A stretch of 64,000 bases of DNA, taken from assembly GCA_021397835.1 (NCBI GenBank), contig JAJFZO010000034.1, positions 4,466,501-4,530,500 of the forward strand, read 5' to 3'. The DNA comes from Moringa oleifera. Lineage: Eukaryota > Streptophyta > Magnoliopsida > Brassicales > Moringaceae. Made by a program: the position numbers and the translations under genes. Below, piece by piece: positions 13,301 to 25,570 of this stretch (the first letter of the stretch is position 1; every line of letters begins with the position of its first letter). Below the pieces are notes generated by a model. That model ran no database searches and was not told the DNA's origin. It saw only the letters and a list, made by a program, of their open reading frames with translations.

Positions 13301-15240
13301 ATTTATTTTTGGAACATTTTGTCATCAAAAATCTTGGATAACTATCACTTAAAGATGATAATATTATTCCTTCAAAAATTAATCAAATTCCTTAAACAGT
13401 AAGAATATTAATAATTCAAAATCAGTTTGATGATCTCATTTTCAAAAATATAAAAATATTTTTATTTACGAACTCTTTATTTTTAAATTAATAAAATATT
13501 AAATAAAAAATTTATATTTTACTCAAATTTCAATTTAAAGTTCATTATTTCAATTTTTTTTAATTGTGCATTCAAACTTTTGATTTGAGTTAATTTTTAT
13601 AGTGAATGTTTTGAAATCGAAACTAAGCTAAGTATCCCGACAAAAAAGCTAAGTATCCGACAGAAAAGAAGAATTTTTATTTTGGAGTTATTGAATTTCT
13701 TGCATCCAAAGATAGCTCATGTAAGTAACTTTTTTTGAGTTTTAATTATTTTTTTCCTTCTCAGACTCATATTATTTTTATAGTTTACAATTAAGTATTT
13801 AACTAATTCTTAATTTATTAGTGTTTTAATTATTATAGTGACTTAATCTACAATGATTTTATATCAAAACTTAGTCATTAATAGTATTTCATGTCTAAAA
13901 GCTTTCAATATATGCATGATTGAAGAGAATGAAAAATACATCATCTTAAAATGAAAACAAAATACGAACTAGTTAGTTTGAGACTTTTAGAAAAATAAAA
14001 AGTAATGATAATTAAGAATAGATCTTATAAAATATTGATATTCACTCTATATTACTAATCAAATTTTTATATTTAAAAAATAACAAGTCGAATATTGATT
14101 TATTAATTTAATTTAAATTATATTTTATTAAAAATTTTAATTTAAATTAAAAATTTTATACAATAAATTTTAATTTAAAAATTTTCACAAGTATAAAGAA
14201 ATATTTAAGCTATTATCACAAGAAATTTCATAATTTTATCAGTACTAAAAATATATATTTTTTAAAAATTTTATAACTCTATAAAATTTTTTATGATTGC
14301 AACTTAGATTTTTTTTACATCAGTAAAAAAATTTTAAATCAAAATTTATCGTATAAGATCTCTAATTTGAATATCTTCAATTTTAATTTTTTTTGATAAT
14401 GTTCAATTCAGACTAAATAGATAGATCAATATTGGATTTGTCACTTTTTAAATATAAAGATTTGATTGGTAATATAAGATAAACATCATAATTTTATGAA
14501 ACCTGTATCCTTAAGGATAACATGTAAAGATAATTTATTTTAATCTTTTTAATTAATTAATATTTCATATTTAATGGATTAAATCTCAATGATACTTGGT
14601 CTTGTTTAATTACAATAAAATAAAAGTTTTAGCTAATGTTTACTATCATTTAAAAAATAATAAGTTTTAATTAATTTTTAAAATTTTAATTTAAAATCAA
14701 ATCAAATACATTTATATTTTTGAAAGTAATATCATTTAAAACCTTGAATTTTGCTCTCTTACTAATTAAATTTTAACTTTTAAAATTTCTTTAAATAAAT
14801 TTTAATGTATTAATTTAATCAAATTAAATCTTAATAAAAATTTTAAAATTAAAAATTTTTAAATTAGATATCATTTACAATAAATTTTGCCTTAAAAGTT
14901 CTTATAAATATAAAAAATATTTCAAGTATAATCACAAAGAAGTTTTTGAGTACTAAAAATATTTTTTAAAAGAATATATTGTAAAAAATTAGTTATTGAT
15001 CAAAATTTTTTTGACAAATGAAGTAAAAATAAAGTTTAAAATTTATTTAAGTAAATTTTTAAATATTTTAATAATAAAAATATTATTAATTTTATAGTTA
15101 TTTTATTTAAATAAAATTAATAAATAAATTTATTTAAAATATTTTAAAATTTTGAATTTAAATTAACAAATATAAAATATAAAATCATATTTATTTGAAT
15201 TTTTAATATTTAATTAAAATTAGATATGCATTTATAATTT
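10301..15240. other. AT-rich intergenic region of old diverged repeats
   Basis: No gene is visible. From about 11.2 kb on, the sequence is strongly AT-rich and unable to code. Several segments resemble each other in direct orientation, for example 12060-12120 with 13535-13600, 12385-12440 with 14335-14395, and 14090-14270 with 14805-14970. This suggests decayed transposon or segmental-duplication remains. Confidence 0.6.
14040..15010. repeat. Diverged direct duplication in AT-rich DNA
   Basis: The segment around 14160-14270 (TATAAAGAAATATTT, then ATCACAA, then AGTACTAAAAATAT) recurs around 14908-14970 with the same order of words. Flanking AT-rich sequence is also similar. The period is roughly 0.7 kb and the copies are clearly diverged. 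Confidence 0.45.
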
Positions 15241-15379
15241 TTACTTCTGGAAATAAGAAGGATTTGCCGAAAAGACAACATGATTAATGATTGCAAGTTG
15301 CAAGCGGATTTGGAGGAAGAAGGTAGATGGGAACGAGTAGGGCCCTACCTTTGGAGGTTTGAGTGGGCACACTCTTTTT

Positions 15380-16544
15380 GCTTCTTCTCCTTCTTCCTCT
15401 CTCTCTCTTAATTATAGCCTTCGGCTTTGGGCTTTGGGTGAGGAGTGAGTACTCGTTCATTCTTACTACTAAACTCGGACGACCGTACTCCTTTTATCTC
15501 TCTCTTTCTCTCACTGCTTTTTGGTTTTTGCTCTTCGTTCCAGAAAAACGCCTGCACCCATAGGCATGGTGCTTGCGTGCGCTACCCAATCATAAACAAA
15601 ACCACTTTCTCATTATTACAGGCGCAGTGAGATCCTTTTCCCATTTTACCCAGAAAAGAAGAGAGATTTTTTGATTTAGACGAAGGAGAAATTCAGAAAA
15701 CGTACTCCAAATACCCTCTTCATTCATCTCTGAATTCCTTGCAATCAAATCCTCGTTTTCTCATGTAAGAGAGCTGTCTCCTTCGCTCTGTTCTTCGTTA
15801 TTGCGATTGGGCTTTTTTTAGATGATTCGTCTTCTTTTTATGTTCGGTGTTGTTCTACAAAAGTGTTTCCAGGTGATTTTGATTACTTTCGGTTTTGGTT
15901 GCCACATAGCTTTTTCTTTATTCTAGTTGTCTATTCAACTTCTTCAGAGAATTTGTCAATATTTTTTCCACTTATACCCTAGTGTTTTCCTTCTTTTGAC
16001 CCAAAAGCACACCCATGTTGACAAGGAAAAGAAAATATTTTCAATAACCATAATTAGATAATTTCCTTTATATCATTTATTTTTCTAGATATGGGTATAA
16101 AAGACTTGCTGTTAGGTTCCAGTTTGTTTCTGTGGATTTCCATGTTTGAAAATTCTAAGGTGCTGCGGTATTAATTGTTTCTCTTGGGCTATTTTGGTGC
16201 TTGTTTGCCCCTTATAAAAGTATGTGATGTGTTTCGTACGAAGTTGATGATGGTATTCTTTCAGGATTTACACACATACATTCACCACTGAAAACACCCA
16301 CACATGCTTTTTTCTTTTCTTTTTTTTTTGGGAGAGGAGGGGGGTGGGGGGTGGGGGGGGAGAGGTTTATTTAGAGAGAATTTTTCTGGATAGATTATTG
16401 GTGGGCTCCATGTCCTATCTTTGGTTGTTGGCATTTATCTGTTAGCTCTTGTCAATGGTGGTTCTCTTTGATGTGTTTCAAAAGTTTCCCTTCCCTTATG
16501 TTTACGAGTAATTAAAATTGTTCACTTGAAAATACAGAAATAGC
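15380..16544 (+). other. Probable 5' UTR and leader intron of the WD40 gene
   Basis: CT-rich leader-like sequence begins near 15380. A consensus donor (CAT|GTAAGA) lies at 15765 and an acceptor (ATACAG) ends at 16537, seven bases before the start codon. I infer a 5' UTR intron of 15765-16537. Within it, a poly-T run at about 16311-16329 abuts a G-rich run at 16330-16360. Confidence 0.5.
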
Positions 16545-19500
16545 ATGTCCAACCACCTGGTGGGTGAGTTTGAATACATGGCCGAAGTGGGGGAAATGGC
16601 TGATTTCATTGATGAAATGGACGAAGAGAACTTCGGTAGTGGTGGTGGAGAAGAAGTGGCTAATGAATTTGACTTGGTTTGTTATGTTGTCTCAGCTTTT
16701 ATTTCCTTTCCTGAATCAATACGGTTGTGTTTGATATCTTCCTGGCCATTACAAGAAAGGAGAAGTTACCATAGTTTCTTTTTGACTTTAATTGGGACAG
16801 CTGACAAAAGTAACTGATACATCTTCTGCACAAGCACGGAACGGGAAAGACATCCAGGGTATTCCATGGGAAAGATTGAATATAACAAGGACAATGTACC
16901 GATTGACTAGGCTTGAACAATACAAAAATTATGAGAATATCCCATTGTCTGGGGAGGCCGCCGGCAAGGTATCCTTCTTCTCCTAAAGATATATCTTTTG
17001 GTTAGTTTAAGAAGTTGGTAGACTGTTAAACTTATTGGTTTTAATAATTTGATTTCATTTCTTCTAGGACTGCAAACAAATGGAGAAGGGTGGTAACTAC
17101 TATGAATTCTTTCACAATACAAGATTGGTTAAGCCTACAATACTTCATTTTCAGGTTTGTAGTAACTGATAGCATTATTTACATTTTTAGGTTTTGTCTA
17201 GATTGCAGAATTATTCATTTGATGTGACAAAAGCAGTTAGTTGGTTAAACATTCTGCTCTTATGTTTCTCTTTCAATGTGTGTAATCCTACTTGGCTTGC
17301 TTAGTTCTCGAGTGTCAATAGTGTTATGCGGTATCATCATCTCATGATATGTGGCCAATTAATCTTTCTTGGCATCATCTTTGCAATTTCTTTTTCCAAG
17401 GTTCTATTCAGTTACCCTTCTCCCTTTTCCTATAACAAATAACCTTTAATTTTCTTTTTAGAAAGAAGATATTAGTTCATTGGGTCTTGGTTAGTTCATG
17501 AAATTTTATGATTGATAAAATTTGAAAACAAATTGGAGTATATCTACAAGACCACAAACTTTTAGCTTTTTGGGAAATTAAAATCCCTAGGTTTTCTCTC
17601 TTTCTCTATATTGTGTGAAGATGCTCTTCTGCTACTAATCTTTAAAGTCTTAATTTAAGCAGAAGCTGCCAGTAAGGGCTTTGTGGTAGGAAGCTAGCAA
17701 CATTTGGATGGGGTCGGGTGTTGTATTTCACTTTTACTAATTGTATGGGTTCTTGGATTTAATGCTTGCTATTTCTTAAGAAAGGGATTGAGTATATGTT
17801 ATTAACTTCTAGAGGTAAAAGAATAGTTCTAGTTACATGATTTTCATCCAGGTCAAGTCTGGTTGCTGTCCCTAAGCCTAATGCTTGTCTTGTTGTCTTG
17901 CCTATATTTTGATGTTTACATTTTGCCTTATTATCTGTTGCTTTGTCTCCCTGACTCCATCTAAAGCCACGGATTATTTTGAGTTCATTTCAGTACTTGA
18001 TCAGTCCATTCTACTCTGTAAGTTCTATTGCTAAGTTGACAATGGTTTCTGTAATCAATTTGCAGCTCAGGAACTTAGTGTGGGCTACTTCAAAGCATGA
18101 TGTTTATCTTATGTCTAACTATTCAGTTATGCACTGGTCATCATTGTCTTGCAATTTGTCAGAGATCCTCAATTTTTCAGGACATGTGGCACCAACTGAG
18201 GTATTAAAGTTACTTATTTCCTAAATTTCATGTTAGCCTCATCCAGTAGAAAAGAGAAACAAAGGCATAATTTAGTTTGTTTAAGTCAGGGTTCAAGATT
18301 TGTTGCATTCCTTAATTTCTACTATTGAAGCTTAAGGTTACTCATTATTTGTGTATATATGTCTTTACTAGCTTGTGTTTTTTGGTGATGTAGAAACATG
18401 CAGGAAGTTTATTAGAAGGTTTTACGCAAACGCAGATAAGCACACTAGCTGTCAAGGATAATTTAATGGTTGCCGGGGGCTTCCAAGGAGAGCTTACTTG
18501 CAAGGTTAATGGATATGCTGGTAGCTTTTGTGTGTGTGTGTATATATATATCTCTAATGTTATTGAAATTGTTTGATTATTCTACTTGACTCATTATATC
18601 TAGTTTTGGAATTTTTAGTGCCCATCATTTTACTTTTTCTTGTCATACACTGTAATTTTCGTGCTTAATTGTTTTTTTTTTCTTTCAAAATAACTTGTAC
18701 AACATGGCCTCATTTTTTCTGTTATAGGTAGTAATTACACCATGGCTGGATTTTTTGTTTCTGCTCAAAAAAATAAAAATAAAAATTACAACATGGCTGG
18801 ATTTTTTTTTCTGCTCAAAAAAATAAAAATAAAAATTACACCATGGCTGGATTTTTTGTTTCTGCTCAAAAAAATAAAAATAAAAATTACACCATGGCTG
18901 GATACCTCTCACTGTTAGGCATTTAGACCATTGTCTGATGTGAATTAACCAATGAACCTTTTCTAAGGTCTATGGTGCTTTCTGGTGAAGTTTTAGTTTT
19001 CAAAACAACAAAACCAAAAGTGGTATGTTTCTGTAGGTGCATATGTTTCCAGTACATTTGAAATTGTTAGAAAATTCCTATAAGTTTGACCATAGGACAA
19101 AATAAAAGAAAGAGTGAGGCACACAATAAGCAGGTCATTTTGTCGACCAATACATGGTGTCTAAGTTTGAACTTTTTAGGATCTCCCTTCAGCTATGTTT
19201 TTCTACATACACAGATGACACAGACACTAAGTCAAACTTGGTTAATACTGTACAAGAGGCCATGGTTTAAAGAGTATGCCTTACTCATGAGAAGCATGGG
19301 AGAGCCAGGCCCAAGGAACAGCTCTTGTGCTAGCTTTATGTGAAATCACCTGCATTAGGTGTGGGTCTAGTTGCTTGCCCAAGTGTTTGGCTATTTGGCC
19401 AACAAGGTGCAAAAACGCAAACTTAAGAGAGGTTTTTATGTTCTTCATCTTCTTTCTGTTTCTTCTTCCTTTCCAGCTCTTTGTCAGCGGTTGCTATTCA

Positions 19501-22500
19501 TCTTACTTGCAGCTATTCTTCCTCTTCTTCTGTTTTCCTCTTGCATATTCCATCTCCTCCTCTGTGCTTCATCAATCATCTCTTTTTCCTTTTCATTTCT
19601 TAATTTGTGTAGATCTACAGTTTTGTATAGGAAGCATATCCTTCTTTGGCTGTATAGGCTTGTATTCAATCTAGTCACCTCTTTTTGTCTATGTTTGTAT
19701 TCAATCTTCTCTTAGATACTTCTCAATTTTTTTTTTTCTTTTCATATATTTATGACCATGTTTGATACACGATATCGGTGAATATGCACCTTACGGTCCT
19801 TAGACATGTGCCTTTGCGCCTTGTTCCTCAGCTCTAGTTAGCCTTTGCGTCTTAGCAAGCTTTTACCTCCAATAGCCACGGAGGGAGTCAGGTAAGGTTT
19901 GTTGTCCTCTTCTTTACATTGACAAAATGGAAAGTCTGGCATGCTTTGATACATTCTATTGTTTTCTATTGAGAAGATAATTTTGTTGACTAGTATAGAT
20001 TGAGTCTTGTCTCATCTCAACTTTTGGTATTCTCTATTTGTCATATCTTGCAGCTGAAAACTTAAGTTAAAGCGCAAAAGTTGAATTTGTATAGTTGGAA
20101 CTTTGACCAAATGAAATAGTTGAAACTTTATGGGAATGTGTAAAATTTTGGATTATTATTTTCTTCCACTTTGTTATTATATAATATGTACAATTGTAAT
20201 GTTGTGGAGAATTTGATGTGCTTCTATTTTGACAATTGAGTTTACTTTCATTCATTTTTCTTTTGAGATCATGCACCAGCTGATGCCACCAAGCATGCTT
20301 ATGTCTTCGAAATATAGAAGACAAATCAAAATAAATGACTTAGTAGTAGCACAACTTAATTGGCATGTGAATTTCATCGTATCTACTCTTCAAGAGTTTA
20401 CCCTTGATATTGGTAATAGCAAATTTCTATATGCCTTAGCAAGTTATAATTCACTATAATTTGCAACTTTCAACAACTTAGGCTCTTGATATTCGGGGAT
20501 AAAGAGTATTAAGGAGGTGCAGAAAGGCCTTTGACGTGATGGAAACCTCCATGTCTAAAATTAAAGATAAATGGCTACACACCCCAAAATTTTAGCTTTT
20601 AAGGGGATTTTTCTTTTTTTTTTTTGGGGGGGTGGGGGGAGGAGAAGTAAATGAGGAGAAATTCATGGATTTTATGGAATTCATATTTTGTATTCAATCA
20701 CAGTTGTGCTTGGGCAGTCTACCTTGGTACTCTTGTAAATAAAACTTTCTCTTCTTTGGTTAGGGCTAATAATAGGTGGTTTGTCAAGGATAGCAAGGGG
20801 GATCAGTCCCCTTTGCAATTGGTGTTTGCAGGAAGTGTTGCCCCTCTCTCTCTCTTTCTCTCTCTATCTCTATCTGGTGTTTCTTGTGTTTATCTTTTCT
20901 GTGTTGTTTTTTTGGTTGTCTTATCTATTTGATTTACCTCTATGGTTGACCGTTATGCATACTCTAAATCTTGGATTACTCAATTAGCTTTACGCTTCTA
21001 AGAAGTCCTTTTGCTAATATTGTCTTACTTTGTCAATACGTTACACAGCGTTTGGATAGAGAAGGAGTAAGCTTTTGTACCCGTACTACATATGAGGATA
21101 ATGCCATCACAAATGCTGTTGAAATATATGATACTTTGAGGTAATGTGATGACTTTATAAATCTGGTGATGAGCTAGATTATAGTATTTGAATTGAATTC
21201 AATTTATATAAATGCTATTTTGCAGGGGTGGAATCCATTTCATGGCATCCAATAATGATTCTGGCATAAGGGAATATGACGTAGAGAGATATCAGCTTTT
21301 AAATCACTTCCGTTTCCCCTGGCCAGTGAATGTGAGCCCTCCTAAGTGCTTAAGATGACTATTTGACTGATGCTTTCAACTTCCCCTTCACATCCATGAC
21401 CGCCCCACTCCTCCCCACCTTCTCCTCTTCTCTCTCTTCCCCCTTCCCCTCTCCTCTCTTTTTCCAATATTCAATTTAATGAACATATGCAGTTTTATGG
21501 TTTAGTTCTACAATAAAAATGGGACAGTGGTCTGAACCAACTTTTACATTGACAACATTGTGCTGTAATCTGGGGAATTGGGTGTCCTCTCAGTTATTTT
21601 GATTTAAGCTCCAAATTCATTACAAAGAGATGGGAAAAAAAAAAAAAAAAGAAAGATAACAGACACTTAGTGATTAGCAAATAGAAGGTTGTGTGTTACT
21701 GCCGACATCTTGCATCTTGTTAATATAAGCCCAATCTGATGCAGCATACATCAATCAGCCCTGACCGGAGGATTATTGCTGTTGTGGGGGATCACCTAGA
21801 TGGATTGCTTGTGGATTCACAGAATGGAAAGGTATTAAATTAATGTCTAATTTATATTGGAATTGCCTTCTGTTTTCTTTTGAAATAGCATTTCATTTTG
21901 ATGAGATGAGGAAAACAAATCTTTTTAATTTCGGTTATCTCTTTGTCCTACATTGCTTTCACCTGCTTTAGTAAATAAATCATAATGTCCTGCTGAAGGT
22001 AAGCGAACTGAAGTAGTTAGTTCCTAATGGTTCTCAACCGATGTTCATATCATATATAGATTCTCAGTCACATTAAATACACTCTTTTTTTACCCTTTTC
22101 GGTAAAGATGCAAAGTGACACATTAGAGACAAAAAAATGTCCATGCTTGTTCAGTGTTCTCATGTTATGTCAAGCAACGATCCAGATTGTGATATAGTTG
22201 TGCTAAGCTGAAAGGGTAAATTTCTTGCTTGATTGAGGAATGAATGTTCAATTGACTTTGACATCTTCTGTTTGATTTTTCCAGACTGTAGCAACAGTGT
22301 CAGGTCATCTGGATTACTCATTTGCAACTGCATGGCACCCGGATGGAAGGATGTTTGCCACAGGAAATCAGGACAAGACTTGCCGGGTATGGGACGTGAG
22401 AAACCTGTCATTACCCATTGCAATCCTCAAGGGAAATCTGGGAGCAGCACGATCAATCCGCTTCTCATCAGATGGGCAGTTCATGGTGGTGGCTGAACCT

Positions 22501-22698
22501 GCAGATTTTGTGCATGTGTATAGTACAGCTGCTGATTTCAAAAAGCGGCAAGAGATTGATTTCTTTGGTGAGATTTCTGGGGTATCTCTGAGTCCAGATG
22601 ATGAATCTCTGTACATAGGTATCTGGGATAGGACATATGCTAGTTTGCTACAGTATAACAAAAGGCATAGATACGGGTACCTGGATTCGTATTTGTAA
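16545..22698 (+). CDS. WD40-repeat protein of the plant C2A9.03-like family (443 aa)
   Basis: Nine coding exons (16545-16676, 16801-16968, 17068-17154, 18066-18200, 18394-18504, 21049-21140, 21226-21331, 21745-21831, 22285-22698) join in frame to 443 residues. The N-terminal 45 residues are acidic (EMADFIDEMDEENF). A conserved plant motif follows, with KDIQGIPWERL and RLEQYKNYENIP. The rest forms a seven-bladed-type propeller. The clearest repeat is in the last exon: GH at 313-314, the AWHPDG strand, and DKTCRVWD ending at 343. The C-terminus (IDFFGEISG, then YLDSYL) is typical of this plant family, which also resembles the yeast protein C2A9.03. The molecular role is not established as far as I know. 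WD40 proteins are protein-interaction scaffolds. The gene appears intact. Confidence 0.9.
18733..18903. repeat. 51-bp minisatellite, about 3.4 copies
   Basis: Copies start at 18733, 18784, 18834 and 18885 (the last partial). Each unit holds AATTACACCATGGCTGGAT, a T-run, TTTCTGCTC and an A-rich AAATAAAAATAAA end. The second copy has CAACATGG for CACCATGG and a one-base shorter T-run, hence the 50-bp step. Near-identity suggests recent expansion. Confidence 0.9.
20608..20642 (+). repeat. Poly-T to poly-G junction
   Basis: A long T run passes directly into an almost pure G run. The same arrangement appears near 16311-16360 and 49626-49654. Confidence 0.75.
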
Positions 22699-25570
22699 TT
22701 GAAGAAGAAATAATAGGTAGAATAGTAGAGGTGTTGTGGTGATCCTTTTGATCTGCCCTTTTCTGGGTGTCTTTTGAGTTTGAGAGTGAAAATGAGAGAT
22801 GACAGAATTGAATAAGTTCAACTCTTTTGTAGAATCATGCTTTGGCGCTTGTACAGGGACAGCCATCTTTGAAAAGATCACTTATTACTATGCCTCTTAC
22901 TGGCTCCTCTATCTTCTCTGTGTGGTTGGGCCTGTGGGCCTGTCTGTGTTGTGGTTGTTACAGGCTGGCTGTGGCATGTCATGCTGGATCTGTTCCAGGA
23001 TCAGACCATACAAAAAGTCAGTCTGATTATAAGCCCAGAATGTGTGTAGGGCAGAGAGAGCAGATGAATCCTGCAAATCCAAGAAACTTAAAATCCTGAG
23101 AAGCACATTAACTCCCATTGTCTTTTATTTATCGTCTGAGTGATAGTCATATGCTGGAGATTTGTTGTTTTAATAGGGAAAGCAATCGGTGATTGCGATA
23201 CATTAATAAGGTCATGGTGATTGGTTGGTGAGTCAGAGTGATGGATTTGGAGGTTTTTCTGACTGACTGACTGGCCGACGGCAATGGATACAGTGACAGA
23301 CAGGGTTGGGTCCACCACGACAGGGACAGCCACTTAATGCAACCATCACTTGTTCTTTTTTCTCATCTTCCTCGCAAAACGCCAAGGCGTGCGGCTCCCC
23401 GTGAAGGGGGTTTGGATCATGTGAGCGCCCTTCTTGCCTTGCCTTGCACTCAGGCAACCTACCTATCTTTTCAACCCAAATTCCTTTTTTTTTTTCCTTA
23501 ATATAAATTAAGATTTAAATAAATATCAAAATAACATATACTTTTTAATTTATATCTTTACAAATATATTAAATACTGGTTTAAATATTAAAAATTTATG
23601 ACTCCATGCAGGATCAAACATTACACCAATGATGTATTAAGATTGTTTTGGGTTATTTTACTTCTTGATTTATCATGTTAATGTGATACCTAAAATAATA
23701 AAAAGTTTTTAGTTACTACATATATTATATAATAAATTATATATATATATTTAAAATATACATATATAGAAATAAATGATGTGCATAACATCCATATGGT
23801 TTTCTACAAAATGAAATAAATACTGAAAATTGAACCAGACATTTAACAAGCATGTGAGCCTCTCATATAGAGACAATTGGGATTACACATCAATGGTTGA
23901 AACTTGGTATATGTGACAAATTCACAACTACCAAAATTATTTTTTGTTGGACTAATGACACATAAAGTCAATAAATCAAAGAAAAAGTGCAAGGTGCAAA
24001 AGCAAATTTAATAGACGAAAGACATGAAATTCAAAGTATTATACTAACCCTGTTTTTTATTTAATTTTTATTTTATTACTAACTTTGTTTATATCTTCAT
24101 ATATATATGTTAGTCATTTCATTTAATTTGCTTGAAATGTAAAAAGAATATTAAAACTACATTTATTGGTACCAACATTTAAAAATGCAATTACTTTCAA
24201 AGATTCCTTTTATGCACTTCTCAACACATTTATATATATGTAACTAAAGCAATATGAAATTTCCATAACCCCCAAGTGGTAAATTCAAATCTAATTTTCT
24301 TTTTAATTTCTCATGTTTTCTCGAATTCAAATGAACAATGAAACTAATTTAATAAAATTCTTAAACTAAAGCACATAAAGACAACAAAAGAATAGAAAAG
24401 TCACATAGTATCATGAAAAAGATTAATAAAACACAAGAAATGCTTAGGATTGTGTTGCAAAACCAATTTAAAATTTTAATGTTTAATAGATCTTTGCATA
24501 TGATAATGATCACGGGAAAGGTTGGCTCAGTCGATAATTTTTAAATTTTTTTTAAAAATTAAATATTATATTGAAAAAAGTGGAATGTATGAACTGCAGA
24601 AATGGTTGTAAAGTTATCTTTTTTTATGAGTTGAGAAATAATTGAAATAGTAAAAGGAAAAATGATAACTTTAGAAAGCACAAGATGCTATTTTTATTTC
24701 TTGTTTATGTAGGGGCCTACACGTTATGGGAGTGGGAAGACAAGGAGTGATACAGGGCTTAGGCATGACAAATTTTAGAAGGTTCAATAGGATTTTCTAA
24801 AACTGTCTCTTGTTTTACTCCCATGAAATCCCACCTTTTCTCACCAATGTCTTTCCCGAAACAGAAGTTAAGCTACAAGTTAGTAACTTGATGTTCTTGG
24901 TACCACTGAAGCTTGCCTTCATGCGTCTAATCCAATCCAATCATCATCATCATCAACAAAGTACCTGTAAATGATTGTACATTTCAAGCATCAATTATGG
25001 GTAGGAAACTAGGGAATCTGGGTAAAATTCTCATCTCGTGAGGAAATAGGGCTGGTTTATTGGATTTGGGTATGGGAAGAGATTTGAAAGGTGTGAGAGG
25101 AAGCTGACAAAAATGGACACAGCTAAGAAGGAGAGCTCACGGACAAAGGAAAGGGCCTAGATGTGCGGTGGGAATATGTCAGGAGCCATTAGCCATGTTG
25201 GACCAATTGCTGTCTTTTGTCTCACGCACAGCCTCGCTCTCACTTGTTTACATTCTCTTCTCTCTTGGAGTTTAGAGCTCTTGCTTTGATCCCTCTGCTG
25301 CCTATGGTTCCTCACTTACCCTATCTCTTGCTTTTTACCATGTCAAATTCCGAAATCCTTTTTTCTTTTTCTGCGTCTGTCTGTCTCTCTCCCCCCTCGT
25401 GAGCACATTTACACATCTTTTTCGACTAGCTAAAAGCTTCCCTGTGCCTTGCCATGGGTTTCTTCTGACTGCGATATCACGTAGCAATGGTTACTGTCTG
25501 GTCTTAGCCATAACTAAAGCTAACCAACCAGGAGAGGGTCAGAGAGAGACGCGGAGAGAAGGATTGACAA
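22699..25570. other. Intergenic: WD40 3' UTR and LRR-kinase upstream region
   Basis: The first 400 bases probably include the 3' UTR of the WD40 gene. A less AT-rich patch lies at 23240-23470. From 23480 to about 24700 the DNA is AT-rich with no coding content. The last 350 bases before 25571 are CT-rich, like the leader of the next gene. No element was recognised. Confidence 0.5.

Larger units (their letters stand above)
18505..21048 (+). other. Large intron 5 of the WD40 gene
   Basis: This 2.5-kb intron holds the 51-bp tandem repeat at 18733-18903 and a poly-T to poly-G junction at about 20608-20642. I see no transposon protein remains. Confidence 0.6.

Noticed and set aside
13690..13740. 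Sequence similar to the 5' UTR donor region of the WD40 gene (TCATGTAAGT after a TTGCATCCAAAG-like stretch)
   Set aside because: The match is short and may be chance. No coding sequence follows.
18685..18912. Antisense frame with a repeated protein sequence
   Set aside because: It is a translation of the 51-bp minisatellite, not a gene.
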